A stretch of 64,000 nucleotides of DNA from assembly GCA_949752795.1 (NCBI GenBank), contig OX457074.1, positions 5,345,527 to 5,409,526 of the forward strand, written 5' to 3'. Made by a program: the position numbers and the translations under genes. Shown here in pieces: positions 34,075 through 44,582 of this stretch. The notes below the pieces were generated by a model. The model ran no database searches, was not told the DNA's origin, and saw nothing but the letters and a program-made list of their open reading frames with translations. The first letter of the stretch is position 1; each line of letters starts with the position of its first letter. This stretch comes from Hyperoodon ampullatus. Lineage: Eukaryota > Chordata > Mammalia > Artiodactyla > Ziphiidae.

Positions 34075-34300
34075 AGCTTTACCCTTACTTACCCTGTGCC
34101 AAGTGGGAGCAAATTCTTTACAGTAGTAACTCATTTACTCCTCACACCCTTATCACATAGATACTATTATCATTATCCCCCTTTCCAGATCAGGAAACTG
34201 AGGCACAGACAGGTGAAGTAACTTGCCTGAGGTCACCCAGCTAGGAAGTGGCAGAACTAGAATTCAAACCCAGGCTGCCTGGTCCTGAAGTAGGTGGCTC
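34075..34300 (-). repeat. MIR SINE, antisense, nearly full length
   Basis: 'ctgtgccaagtgggagcaaa', 'gtaactcatttactcctcac', 'caggaaactgaggcacagac' and 'attcaaacccaggctgcctg' in reversed MIR order. Confidence 0.9.
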
Positions 34301-34369
34301 TTAACCCGATGCTGAGCAGAGGTCAGGGCTGGGATGGTGAAGGACCAGAACGCGACTGAGCCTGGGAAA

Positions 34370-34620
34370 TCTCTGAAGAGGACAGTAGGCTTGAATGAGG
34401 TCTTAACTGAGGAGTAGGAATTTACCAGGAGGGCAAGGAAAGAGCATTCAAGGCAGCAAAGAACACCATGTGCAAAGGCGCTGCAAGGAGTCTCAGCATG
34501 GGGGATGGTGAGTAACACACTGTGCCAACCACAACATGGGGTTCATGTGGAGGATGGGGAGAAACAAGGCTGGACAGGCAGGCCAGCTGCTTCATCATGA
34601 CAATCCTGCTCTAAAAACTG
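34370..34620 (-). repeat. L2 LINE fragment, antisense
   Basis: 'gaaagagcattcaaggcagc' and 'caccatgtgcaaaggcgctg' are reversed L2 landmarks. Confidence 0.72.
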
Positions 34621-34699
34621 GGAAGTCTTTCCTATTGTCTAACTGGTATAGACAGCCTTGCATGCCATTCTCAGGAGTTACAACTTTTTCATACTGTTA

Positions 34700-34928
34700 T
34701 AATAGGTAGAGCTAGCATCTTCCATGTGTCAGACACTTTATATTGATTGCCTTGTGTCTTCATTCAATATCCACACTAAGCAGGTACTGTTCTTTTATGT
34801 TTAAGATGAGTAAACTGAGGCTCAGGGGTATTAAGTAACTTGCCCAAGAGACACAACTAGAAAGCAACAGAACTGAGCATCAAACCTAGGTCTGACCCCA
34901 GAGGCCACACTCTTAATCCACTATGCTT
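34700..34928 (-). repeat. MIR SINE, antisense
   Basis: 'tccatgtgtcagacacttta', 'gtaaactgaggctcaggggt' and 'taacttgcccaagagacaca'. Confidence 0.83.
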
Positions 34929-34929
34929 C

Positions 34930-35160
34930 CTGTGTCCTGGTAGGCAGTGGGAAACTTGGGAGGAATTTTCAGAAGGGAGTGATGTGTTTGTATTGAGTTT
35001 TAGAAAAAGAATTCTGGCAGGGTGTAGAGGTTGGATTGGAACAGAGTGGGACTAGAGGCAGCGAATCCAGTAAGGAAACCGTTGCACTGGTCTAAATGGA
35101 GAACAAGACAGGGGAAAGGCCCTCCTTCATCCATGGGGATGAAAGAGAGGGCCTCCTGGA
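34930..35160 (-). repeat. L2 LINE fragment, antisense
   Basis: 'agggagtgatgtgtttgtat', 'attctggcagggtgtagagg' and 'ttggattggaacagagtggg' follow the reversed L2 order. Probably the same element as 34,370-34,620, split by the MIR. Confidence 0.7.
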
Positions 35161-35169
35161 ACCTAAGTA

Positions 35170-35370
35170 ATAATAATCATAATAATTAAGTGTCTACCCT
35201 GTGCCAGGAACTTCCCATGAGCCATTTCCAACTCATATAATGCTGTAGGGCAAATACTGTTAGTTCCATTTTACAGATGAGAAAGCTGAGGCTCAGAGAG
35301 GTTGACCAGCTTCTCTGGACAACACAGCTATGATCCGGAAGAGCTGGGACTGACCTGAAGCCCTAGCCTT
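35170..35370 (-). repeat. MIR SINE, antisense
   Basis: 'ctaccctgtgccaggaactt', 'ccattttacagatgagaaag' and 'ctgaggctcagagaggttga'. Confidence 0.87.
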
Positions 35371-36339
35371 TCCTCCCATCTCACTGCCAGAAGGTGGTTG
35401 GGCCACACATCAGAAGTCAGCTCTTCCCTCTTGATGTGGCTTAATATTCCCTGGGATACCTAGGGAGCTGGTCCCCCTCCCCTTTGGCCCCAGCAAGTGG
35501 CCTTGAGCTGAGGGATGTGGGAAAAGGGGTGCGGAGGAGTGGAAAAGAGAAGTTGGAGAAGGATGAGCTCTGGAGCTTGGAGGGGAGAGCCGGCAGTCAT
35601 TTTTACCTGTGATTGACCATTCAGGAAGATGTACAAGAAGGTGCACAGGAAAGCGAGTGCATTTCATTCTCTTAACCCTTAAGTTGGGAATCATACCTTT
35701 ACTTTTGGGAAGTCCTTCCTGCTATCTAACTCTCATCTCTCCTAAAGGAGTCACGAACAACCCCAGTTGCCAGTTTCAAGGAAGAGCCCCTGCCCCTCCA
35801 CCCAGCCACGAGGACATACCTCATCACCTTCCTCACGGGGTGGGACTCAGGGGATGGGGGAGAATTCTACCTACTTACCTGCATGTCACTGCATCCCCGG
35901 AGGTGTCCCTCTGAAAGGAGGAAATGACCAGGCCACCCGGCCCAGCCCCTCCTCAGCAGAGAGGGGAAGGAAGAGCAGTGTCTGAGGTGGGAAGAGAACC
36001 AAGGAGGAGAGGGAGACCTCCTGGGGCCACAGCCTGAAAAACAGACCCAGGGCTCCTGCCTTGAAGGCAGGAGGATCTCTGAGTTTTGGTAAAATTTAGT
36101 CAAATTCATGGGCATCGTAGCCAAGGTCATATAAAAGAAGCCATATCTCTGCCTGGGCTCGAAATGGCAGGAGCGGGGAACTCCTGGGTCAGGCCAGGGT
36201 CCCCAAGGAAGAGAACCTGGGGAGAGAGCTGGGGAGACTACTTAAGAGAAAATGGCTTCAAGGGGAAGAACTCAGGCATTGGAAGCAAAGGGGCTCCGGT
36301 TAGAATCCATCCCTCCTGCCGCAAAGGCAGAAGTACCTT
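35371..36339. other. Intergenic; nothing recognised
   Basis: No gene or young repeat. Confidence 0.45.
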
Positions 36340-36530
36340 GAGCATGTGTGTGCATTTATTCAGCAGAATTTCATTGATATCCTACCATGTGCCAGGCACT
36401 GTTTGAGGCTCTGGGATGTTTCAGATTCTTGCCTTCAGAGAACTTATATTTTGGCTGAGGAGACAGGCATAGTACATCAGTAAATTATATTAGAAGGCAG
36501 TAAATGCTATGGTGGGGGGGGGGAATTCAT
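36340..36530 (-). repeat. L2 LINE fragment, antisense
   Basis: 'ctaccatgtgccaggcactg' then 'gccttcagagaacttatatt' and 'gaggagacaggcatagtaca'. Confidence 0.72.
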
Positions 36531-36728
36531 GAAAAGGTGATTTAGATTGGAGGGTGGTCCCATTTTTAGCCACTTTTCTTCATTTGTAAAATGGGGGCAA
36601 TCATACATACTCCTCAAGATAATTGTAAAGATTAAATAAAATAACATGTTTAAACCTGCATTGCCCAATCGGAAGCCACTAGCCACATGTGACTATTTTA
36701 ATTTAAGTTGATTTAAATTAAATTAAAA

Positions 36729-37068
36729 ATCTTTAATGATTTTTTAAATATAACTGTATTTATTTTTGGCTGCGTTGGGTCTTCGTTGCTGCACGCGGGC
36801 TCTCTCTAGTTGCAGCGAGTGGGGGCCGCTCTTTGTTGCAGTGCACGGGCTTCTCATTGCTGTGGCTTCTCTTGTGGTGGAGCACAGACTCTAGGTGCAC
36901 AGGCTTCAGTAGTCGTGGCTCGCGGGCTCTAGAGTTCAGGCTCAGTAGTTGTGGTGCACGGGCTTAGCTGCTCCGCGGCATGTGGGATCTTCCCGGACCC
37001 GGGCTCGAACCCGTGTCCCCTGCATTGGCAGGCAGATTCTTAACCACTGCACCACCAGGGAAGTCCAA
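36729..37068 (-). mobile_element. Long CHR-1-type SINE, antisense
   Basis: From a T/A-rich tail through 'ggctgcgttgggtcttcgtt' to CCACCAGGGAAGTCC. AT-rich flanks at about 36,714-36,728 and 37,069-37,083 resemble a target-site duplication. This is the longer, older CHR form with the 'tgctccgcggcatgtgggat' box. Confidence 0.92.
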
Positions 37069-37187
37069 AAATTAAATAAAATTTAAAATTCACTTCCTTG
37101 GTCATATTTAGCCACATTTAAAGCTCTTGATAACCTCATATTGGCTAGTGACTACTGTATTGAACAGAACAGAAATAGAGCATTTCC

Positions 37188-37960
37188 TAACAAATGCTGG
37201 AGATGGTGTGGAGAAAAGGGAACCCTCCTACACTGTTGGTGGGAACGTAAACTGATGCAGCCACTATGGAAAACAGTATGGAGGTTCCTTAAGAAACTAA
37301 AAATAGAGTTACCATGTGATCCAGCAATCTCACTCCTGGGCATATATCCAGACAAAACTATAATTTGAAAAGACACATGCACCCCTATGTTCATAGCAGC
37401 ACTATTCACGATAGCCAAAACATGGAAACAACCTAAATGTCCATCCACAGATGAATGGATAAAGAAGATGTGGTACATATATACAATGGAATATTACTCA
37501 GCCATAAAAAAGAACAAAACAATGTCCTTTGCAGCAACATGGATGCAACTAGAGATTATCATGCTAAGTGAAGTAAGTCAGAAAGAGAAAGACAAATGTC
37601 ATATGATATCGCTTATACGTGGAATCTAAAATATGGCACAAATGAACCTATCTACAAAACAGAAACAGACTCACAGACGTAGAGAACAGACTTGTGGTTG
37701 TCAAGGTGGGGGGTGGGTGGGGAGGGAGAGGGATGGACTGGGAGTTTGGGGTTGGTAGACGCAAACTATTCCATTTAGAATGGATAAACGACAATGTCCT
37801 ACTGTATAGCGCAGGGAAACTGTATTCAATATCCTGTGATGAACCATAATGGTAAAGAATATGAAAAAGAATGTATATAACTGAATCACTTTGCTGCACA
37901 GAAGAAATTAACACAACATTGTAAAGCAAATATACTTGAATAAAATAAATTTTAAGAAAA
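37188..37960 (+). mobile_element. L1 LINE, 5'-truncated (ORF2 C-terminus and 3' UTR), sense
   Basis: The translated start reads [14 protein letters not shown] and later [15 protein letters not shown], the C-terminus of L1 ORF2p. 3' UTR and an A-rich tail follow. A perfect 17-base target-site duplication, AGAAATAGAGCATTTCC, is at 37,171-37,187 and 37,961-37,977. An in-frame stop and truncation make it inactive. Confidence 0.96.
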
Positions 37961-38355
37961 AGAAATAGAGCATTTCCATAATTGTAGAAAGTTCTATCTG
38001 ACGGCACTGGTCCAAAGCACTCAACTCAGGGCCTGGCCAAAGTAGTATGCACAGTAATGTGAACGCTTACTGGAGGGCTCATCACTCTTGAAGGACTCAA
38101 GCAGTGAAACCGACAATTCTTCCGATAGCCTGCTGAAGACCGCCCACTTGATGTTCTCCAGGGTTGAGTCTGAAAACAGAGCGGGGAAGAGCCAGGGATT
38201 GGTCAGGGCAGAAGGAGAGTAGGAGGAGGGTCAGGTCTACAGGTTAGGGAGCTTGTGTTAAGGATTGCCCAGAGGGGGGAGGTGAGGGGAATATGTGCCT
38301 GAAGCAGGAAAGAAAAGAAGACCAAGAGGGAAGAGTGAGGAGAAAGAGAAATCCA

Positions 38356-38564
38356 CGGCTTCCCTGGTGGCGCAGTGGTTGCGAGTCCGCCTGCCGATGC
38401 AGGGGACACGGGTTCGTGCCCCGGTCCGGGAGGATCCCACATGCCGTGGAGCGGCTGGGCCCGTGAGCCATGGCCGCTGAGCCTGCACGTCCGGAGCCTG
38501 TGCTCCGCAACGGGAGAGGCCACAGCGGTGAGAGGCCCGCGTACCGCAAAAAAAAAAAAAAAAA
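38356..38564 (+). mobile_element. CHR-2-like SINE, sense
   Basis: CGGCTTCCCTGGTGGCGCAG to an A-tail. Target-site duplication AAGAGAAATCCA at 38,344-38,355 and 38,565-38,576. Confidence 0.96.
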
Positions 38565-38664
38565 AAGAGAAATCCAGGCACCCAAGAGCTGGCCCCAGGA
38601 TGGGTCTTCATTGCCAGCCCCTAGAGAATGGATGCCACTTTTGAGATCCTTGATCTCAGTACCT

Positions 38665-38990
38665 TTATTATTGAGTTCATTCATTCATGCAACATTTGTT
38701 TACTGAGCACCTACTATGTACCTGTTCCTGTCCTAGGTGCTGGGAGTGCTACTGTAAATAAAGCGCCCCCCTCAGGAACCTTGCTGTGTATGATGTGGGG
38801 ATGGGGAAACTACACAGTGAGCATAATAAATGTGTAACATACATAGTATTTTAGATGGTGATACATACTAACAAAAAAAAAAACAAAGCAAAGAAGGGGG
38901 AAAGGGAAACAAGGTACAGCTTTGGATGGGGTAGTCTGGAAAAGCTTCGTAGAGAAGGTGATGTTTAATCTTGTTTGCCTAGCGGGGAAA
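38665..38990 (-). repeat. L2 LINE fragment, antisense
   Basis: 'cattcattcatgcaacattt', 'gagcacctactatgtacctg' and 'gaaaagcttcgtagagaagg'. It may continue at 40,119 beyond a block of later insertions. Confidence 0.75.
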
Positions 38991-39014
38991 TGGGGAGTGA
39001 GTGTTAACGGGTAT

Positions 39015-39100
39015 GGGTTTCTTTGGGGGGTGGTGAAAATGTTCAAAATTGACTGTGGTGTTGGTCACACAGCTCCATTAATATACTAAAAAGCCATCGA
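39015..39100 (+). mobile_element. Old L1M 3' end, sense, split by SINEs
   Basis: 'gttcaaaattgactgtggtg' and 'taatatactaaaaagccat' are L1M 3' UTR. The same element resumes at about 39,323-39,360 and 39,596-39,613 ('gatgaattatatcttaataa', 'agctgttattttt'). Confidence 0.7.
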
Positions 39101-39290
39101 GGGCTTCCCTGGTGGCGCAGTGGTTGAGAGTCCGCCTGCCGATGCAGGGGACATGGGTTCGTGCCCCGGCCCAGGAAGATCCCACATGCCTCGGAGCGGT
39201 TGGGCCCGTGAGCCATGGCCACTGAGCCTGCGCGTCCGGAGCCTGTGCTCTGCAGCGGGAGAGGCCACAGCAGTGAGAGGCCCGCGTACC

Positions 39291-39322
<32 letters not shown>
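39101..39322 (+). mobile_element. CHR-2-like SINE, sense
   Basis: GGGCTTCCCTGGTGGCGCAG to an A-tail of about 30. It sits inside the L1M 3' end, and any target-site duplication has decayed (AAAAAGCCATCGA vs AAAAAGATATTGA). Confidence 0.96.
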
Positions 39323-39324
<2 letters not shown>

Positions 39325-39361
39325 TATTGACTTGTATACCTAAATAGATGAATTATATCTT

Positions 39362-39579
39362 TTTTTTTTTTTTTTTTTTTTTTTTTTGCAGTACGCGGGC
39401 CTCTCACTGTTGTGGCCTCTCCCGTTGCGGAGCACAGGCTCCGGACGCGCAGGCTCAGCGGCCATGGCTCACGGGCCCAGCCGCTCCGCGGCATGTGGGA
39501 TCTTCCCGGACCGGGGCACGAACCTGTGTCCCCTGCATCGGCAGGCGGACTCTCAACCACTGCGCCACCAGGGAAGCCC
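39362..39579 (-). mobile_element. CHR-2-like SINE, antisense
   Basis: T-tail to CCACCAGGGAAGCCC. Perfect 16-base target-site duplication AGATGAATTATATCTT at 39,346-39,361 and 39,580-39,595. It forms an inverted pair with the SINE at 39,101. Confidence 0.97.
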
Positions 39580-39613
39580 AGATGAATTATATCTTAATAA
39601 AGCTGTTATTTTT

Positions 39614-39734
39614 GTTGGTTTGTTTGTTTTGGCCATGTGGCTGGCAGGATCTTAGTTCCCCCACCAGGGATGGAACTGGTGCCCCCTGCAGTGGAAGTGC
39701 AGAGTCCTAACCACTGGACCACCAGTGAATTCCC
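39614..39734 (-). mobile_element. Short CHR-type SINE, antisense
   Basis: T/G-rich tail, 'ggcaggatcttagttccccc' to CCAGTGAATTCCC. Perfect 16-base target-site duplication TAAAGCTGTTATTTTT at 39,598-39,613 and 39,735-39,750. Confidence 0.95.
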
Positions 39735-39800
39735 TAAAGCTGTTATTTTTTTAAAAGTTACTCTTTGAAATTAATGTAATATTGTATGCAACTATATTTC

Positions 39801-39829
39801 AAATAAATAAATAAATAAATAAATAAATA
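39801..39829 (+). repeat. (AAAT)n microsatellite
   Basis: About seven AAAT units at the 3' end of an L1-like AT-rich stretch (39,751-39,800). Confidence 0.93.
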
Positions 39830-40115
39830 GGGGCTTCCCTGGTGGCCCAGTCACTAAGAATTACCCTGCCAATGCAGGGGACACGGGTTCGAGCCCTGGT
39901 CCTGGAAGATCCTACATGCTGCAGAGCAACTAAGCCTGTGCACCACAACTACTGAAGCCCGCACGCCTAGAGCCCGTGCTCTGCGACAAGAGAAGCCACT
40001 GCAATGAGAAGCCCGCATGCCACAACCAAGAGTAGCCCCTGCTCGCCGCAACCAGAGAAAGCCCGTGCGCAGCAACAGAGAACCAATGCAGCCAAAAATT
40101 AATTAAATAAATAAA
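39830..40115 (+). mobile_element. Long CHR-1-type SINE, sense
   Basis: GGGGCTTCCCTGGTGGCCCAG, 'cctgccaatgcaggggacac', the 'ccgcaaccagagaaagcccg' box and an AATAAATA tail. Confidence 0.94.
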
Positions 40116-40118
40116 TAA

Positions 40119-40460
40119 TCACTCTGGCTGCTACACCAAAAAGAGACTGAAGCAGACCAAGGACAGAAGCTGTGGGCATCCAAGAGCGAGAAGATGGCAG
40201 CTTGCACCAGGGTGGTAGCAGTGGGGAGTTGAGAAGTGCTCTGATTCTGGATTTATTTTGAAGGCCGAGCAGACAGATTTGCTTTTGAATCAGGTGCGGG
40301 TGTATAAGAGCATTATCAAGGATGACTCCGGAGTTTTGGGCTTAGGAAACCAGAACAGTTGAGGAACTAGAGTCCTGGAAAGGGAGAGGGGCTAGCCTGA
40401 GGGCACCAGTCACCAAGGGCAGCACCGGGACTCTGAAAGGGGCAATGTGATGAGTTAGGT
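40119..40460 (-). repeat. L2 LINE fragment, antisense
   Basis: 'tcactctggctgctacacca', 'gagaagatggcagcttgcac' and 'caaggatgactccggagttt' follow reversed L2 order. Probably the continuation of 38,665-38,990. Confidence 0.7.
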
Positions 40461-40904
40461 TCTAAGCGCCTGGCCTTTCAATTTGGACTGTATCCCTACA
40501 TATTGCAGAGCCCCTCGCAGCATCAGTTTCCTCAGCCCGTTTTCAGCGAGCTGCAAAGACTGATTGGGACAGACCTGACTCATTTAAGGTGCTGGGAGAG
40601 CTTTTATTCATTCTCTGTCCCCTTCCTCCCTGACCTTCCACCTGAGACAGCTCTGAGCCAGAAGCCCAGGAGAGAATGAGGAGGGGGGATCTTGCAGACC
40701 TCAGGTCCCAGAGGGAGTGCTGGACTGGGGTCTGAGCACTTCTCTCAGCTGTCTGAGTCCTGCAGCGGGGAGAGAAGAGGGAAAATATACTCGACCCCCT
40801 GAACCTGAAGTGTGGGCAGCGTGTGTCCTGTGCTTCCACCTTCTCTGGGGCAGGAAGGCTGATGCTGACACGTTTGGGATTGGCAGAGGGTGATCCCTGA
40901 GCCA
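40461..40904. other. Intergenic; nothing recognised
   Basis: No gene or repeat that I can support. Confidence 0.45.
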
Positions 40905-41060
40905 GTTCTCCCCAAGCCAGTGGGAGATTCTAGGAAGTCTTTAATTACAGCCTCGGAGTGGATGCTAGGTTAATGTGATGATTGGAAAGGTGTATTTTTC
41001 AATTACATTTAACGAAAAGATTTATAGTCAAGTAAAATATAATTAGGAGGCTGCCAGTAG
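40905..41060. promoter_or_regulatory. Candidate conserved non-coding element (homeodomain-rich)
   Basis: GTCTTTAATTACAGCC, GGTTAATGTGATGATTGG, TTTCAATTACATTTAACG and ATATAATTAGGAGG lie within 130 non-repeat bases. Regulatory role is inferred. Confidence 0.38.
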
Positions 41061-41184
41061 ACAGGCCCCCTGAGAGGAAGAAAGAGAGATGAGACAGACC
41101 CCTAATGGTGTAGGCTGGAGCCCAGGCTACAGGACCTGCTTACCCTTCCCCCACTCCTCTTCGAATATGTCAAAGTACTCATCA

Positions 41185-41322
41185 ATTCAACCATACAAAC
41201 ACATTGGCTCAGTACCTATTGCATGCTGCGCCCAGAGTTTACCGTGGGAACAGAACAAATACTACAGTCCCTACCCTCAGAGAGCTTACAGACCAGCAGG
41301 AGAGACAGACAGAAACCAAGTC
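41185..41322 (-). repeat. L2 LINE fragment, antisense
   Basis: 'cagtacctattgcatgctgc' and 'ctaccctcagagagcttaca'. The element continues at 41,675-41,871 and 42,112-42,585 around two SINEs. Confidence 0.75.
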
Positions 41323-41337
41323 AAGAGTTAATTAAAG

Positions 41338-41659
41338 ACTTCTCTGGTGGCGCGGTAGTTAAGAATCCTCCTGCCAATGAAGGGGACATAGGTTCTATCC
41401 CTGATCCGGGAAGATCGCACATGCTGCAAAGCAACTAAACCCACGAACCATAACTACTGAGCCCGCATGCCCCAACTACTGAAGCCTGCAAGCCTAGAGC
41501 CCGTGCTCCACAACAAGAGAAGCCACCGTGATGAGAAGCACACACACCGCAACGAAGAGTAGCCCCTGCTCGCCGCAACTAGGGGAAGGTGGGGCGCAGC
41601 AACGAAGACCCAACGCAGCCAAAAAGAAATAAATAAAATAAATTTACAAAAATAAAATG
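41338..41659 (+). mobile_element. Long CHR-1-type SINE, sense
   Basis: ACTTCTCTGGTGGCGCGGTAG to an AAATAAAATAAAT tail. Target-site duplication AAGAGTTAATTAAAG / AAGAGTTAAGTAAAG at 41,323-41,337 and 41,660-41,674. Confidence 0.95.
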
Positions 41660-41674
41660 AAGAGTTAAGTAAAG

Positions 41675-41871
41675 TGCTGCAAAGGAAATAAAAGAATGCT
41701 GAGCTAGAGAATAATCAGGGCACCACTCTGGAGAAAGACATCGGGAAAGGTTTCTCGTGGGGGTGAGGGGACAACTGAGACCTGAAGGGTGAAAAGGAGC
41801 TGGTCACACAGAGAGTGAGAGGGAGGCAAGAGGATTGATCTGGGCCAAGAAAGCAGCTCAGTCCCTAGGGG
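41675..41871 (-). repeat. L2 LINE fragment (continued), antisense
   Basis: 'ggtttctcgtgggggtgagg' and 'ctgagacctgaagggtgaaa' continue the reversed L2. Confidence 0.7.
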
Positions 41872-41885
41872 GGGAAGGTGATTTT

Positions 41886-42097
41886 TTTTTTTTTTTTTTT
41901 TTTTTGTGGTACACGGGCCCCTCACTGTCGTGGCCTCTCCTGTTGTGGAGCCCAGGCTCCGGACGCGCAGGCTCAGCGTCCATGGCTCACGGGCCCAGCC
42001 GCTCTGCGGCATGTGGGATCTTCCCGGACGGGGGCACGAACCCGTGTCCCCTGCATCGGCAGGCGGACTCTCAACCTCTGCGCCACCAGGGAAGCCC
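41886..42097 (-). mobile_element. CHR-2-like SINE, antisense
   Basis: T-tail, GTGGTACACGGGCCCCTCAC to CCACCAGGGAAGCCC. Target-site duplication GGGAAGGTGATTTT / GGGAAGGTGATCTT at about 41,872-41,885 and 42,098-42,111. Confidence 0.95.
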
Positions 42098-42111
42098 GGG
42101 AAGGTGATCTT

Positions 42112-42585
42112 TCCAATGTTTGAAGAGTGGAAAGAAAGGCCAATGAAGCTGGAGTATGAAGAGGGAGAGGCAGAAAATGACACTGGGGAGGGAAGCAGGG
42201 TCCAGACCCAGCAGGTAAGGAGTTTGGATTTTAGTCTACGTGCTAAGGAAGCCACTGCAGAATTTTAAGACAGGGAGCGAAAGGCCCAGCTTCTGTTTTT
42301 AAAAGATCACCCTAGCTGCTGTGGGAGATTGGATTGCAGGGGGGCAAGGTGGGAGGTAGAGCAGAGACTCAGATGAGAAGTGACATGAGCTTCCTTAGGG
42401 GGGAAGCACTGAGGAAGGAGAGAGGGGTCTGGACTCGGGGTACATCCGTGGTTTTGGGTGAGAGTCTATATGGAGAGTGAGAGGTAGGGAGAACTTGAGG
42501 ATGACTCCCAGGATTCTGGTTTGAGCAACTAACTGGGTGGTGCCATTTACTGATGGGGAAGCCAAGAGAAGACACAAGAGGGAAG
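42112..42585 (-). repeat. L2 LINE fragment (continued), antisense
   Basis: 'ggattttagtctacgtgcta', 'aaagatcaccctagctgctg' and 'ggaggtagagcagagactca' complete the reversed L2. Confidence 0.75.
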
Positions 42586-42859
42586 ACATGTGGACAATGG
42601 GTTCAGACTTGGAATGGAGACCCTCTAGAGGCTTCTGAAGGACAGAGACCTGAATGCCCCACAACCATGGGGCTCCCTCTCACCTCCCCAGTCCTTTGCT
42701 TCCTAGCTTGCCCTTCAGCTTTTCTGCAAGTCTAACTTCCACTCCTGCTGTGCTTGGGAGTGCATATGCCTCTCAGGTTTGGAGAGAGAATACTGTCATC
42801 CATTCTCAATTCCCTTTAACTGCCTAAGTTCCTGAGATTCTACCACTAAATTTATACTA

Positions 42860-43023
42860 TCCTCGTATGCATTGAGCACCCACTATGGGTCAGACACTGT
42901 GTTGGAAAGCTTTAGCTACATTTTCTCATCCAATCTGGCTATAACCACCCTTTCCATAGTATTAATGTAACAATACTAACAGTGATCACTTAATGACAAC
43001 TCTCTTGAGCTATAAGCCCTTTA
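42860..43023 (-). repeat. MIR SINE, antisense (left half, split by a SINE)
   Basis: 'gagcacccactatgggtcag' and 'cattttctcatccaatctgg'. The right half resumes after 43,254. Confidence 0.72.
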
Positions 43024-43034
43024 CATGAACTGTC

Positions 43035-43243
43035 TTTTTTTTTTTTTTTTTGCGGTACACGGGCCTCTCACTGTTGTGGCCTCTCCCGTTGCGGAGCACA
43101 GGCTCCGGACGCGCAGGCTCAGCGGCCATGGCTCACGGGCCCAGCCGCTCCGCGGCACATGGGATCTTCCCAGACCGGGGCACGAACCCGCATCCCCTGC
43201 ATCAGCAGGCGGACTCTCAACCACTGCGCCACCAGGGAAGCCC
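43035..43243 (-). mobile_element. CHR-2-like SINE, antisense, inserted into a MIR; last young SINE in the window
   Basis: T-tail, GCGGTACACGGGCCTCTCAC to CCACCAGGGAAGCC. Target-site duplication CATGAACTGTC at 43,024-43,034 and 43,244-43,254. Confidence 0.96.
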
Positions 43244-43254
43244 CATGAACTGTC

Positions 43255-43340
43255 GTATTTAAATTACACTGAGAAATAACCTGCCCAGGGTCCCACAGCC
43301 AGTTAGTATTGAAACTGGGATGAGTAATCTAGGATTGTCT
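43255..43340 (-). repeat. MIR SINE, antisense (right half)
   Basis: 'gaaataacctgcccagggtc' and 'ccacagccagttagtattga'. Confidence 0.7.
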
Positions 43341-43343
43341 CCA

Positions 43344-44550
43344 GTACACCAGGCTCTCTGAGGAGGATGAGGGTTTCATGAGGAGCCATCCGGGTGCCTT
43401 TCCCCTCCCCCTCACTCATTCTTTCCCACATGAAGCACAGAAGCAGCAGCATCCTCCCAGACTGACCTGGGTGCAGAGGGCAGGCACTCCTGATGACAAC
43501 CCCAGGGCCTGCACTGCCCAGTTGTTGGGGAAGGAACAGTTATTATAGGAGCTACCAGACCCTTACGGTGGTTGCCTGGTATCATTGGAGGGAAGTGCCC
43601 ACTCACATGATGAGGCGTCCTGTTCTGTGACACAAAGCCTCCCCCACACTCTAAGAATGGCTTGGGCGTTTGTGTCTGTGTGTGTGCATTTGTGCAGGAA
43701 CTGGTACAAAAAGGGCCAGGTGACTTGCACACATGTGCAAGCCAGAATAGGCCTGCCTCCCATGCATTTCCCTCTGGATATGTGTGAGTGTGTGTGTGAG
43801 GTATCCGGCTGTCTAGGCCCTCACAAAGGCAAATAATCTGTACATTGCTTCATGCCCGTGACTGTGAGTGGAGTTCATGCAGGATGGAAAGGGCCTGGCC
43901 CCAGAGTTGAGTTCTGAGCTCAGTTCCCACCTCTTCCTGCCTGTCTCCAGCTGCCTGCATCCCCCTCCACCTCCCCCCCTTACCGGGGCAGAATGTCCTC
44001 AGCCTGTGCCGGCTGGCACACATGCTACATGGTGACTGGAGCACGTCTGGGCAAGGATGACGCTCCCCAGGCCCGGCTGGGATACTAAGCCACCCGCTCC
44101 CTCCCCCACCTCCAGAACGGAGCGTCCCCATCCCGTCCCCTTTCTCAGCCAGGGACACAGGCAGCAGGTGGGGACACAGCACAGACAGATACAAACACAC
44201 AGATGCACCTGGAAATGCCCACAGGCGTGTGCCCCAGAGAGGCACAGACACGGGCTTCACACAGGCTTGGGTACACTCACATACACACACACACGCACAA
44301 TCACACATGCCGAAAGAAACTCGTGGGCAGTCACCACTTGCACAGATCCCGGCAGGCAGAAGTAGACCCGCTAGGGTCCGGCCCCGCCGGTCAGGCAAAC
44401 CCACCCAGTGCCTCTGTCCGTGGTGCTGAAATCAGACAGACCTCTTTACAGAAGGAAGAGATGGAAAGAGACTTGGGATAGGTAATGGACAAGAAAGAAG
44501 GAATGGAGGAGAGAGAAGAGAAGGGAGGGGGAAATCCACAGATAAAGGGG
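43344..44550. other. Intergenic; only low-complexity patches
   Basis: GTGTGTGC words at 43,672-43,800 and CACA words near 44,270-44,310. No gene or transposon recognised; the overlapping frames at 43,850-44,404 are shadows of these repeats. Confidence 0.5.
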
Positions 44551-44554
44551 GGGC

Positions 44555-44582
44555 GGGAGAGAGAGAGAGAGAGAGAGAGAGT
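44555..44582 (+). repeat. (GA)n microsatellite
   Basis: About 14 GA units after a G-rich run. Confidence 0.93.
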
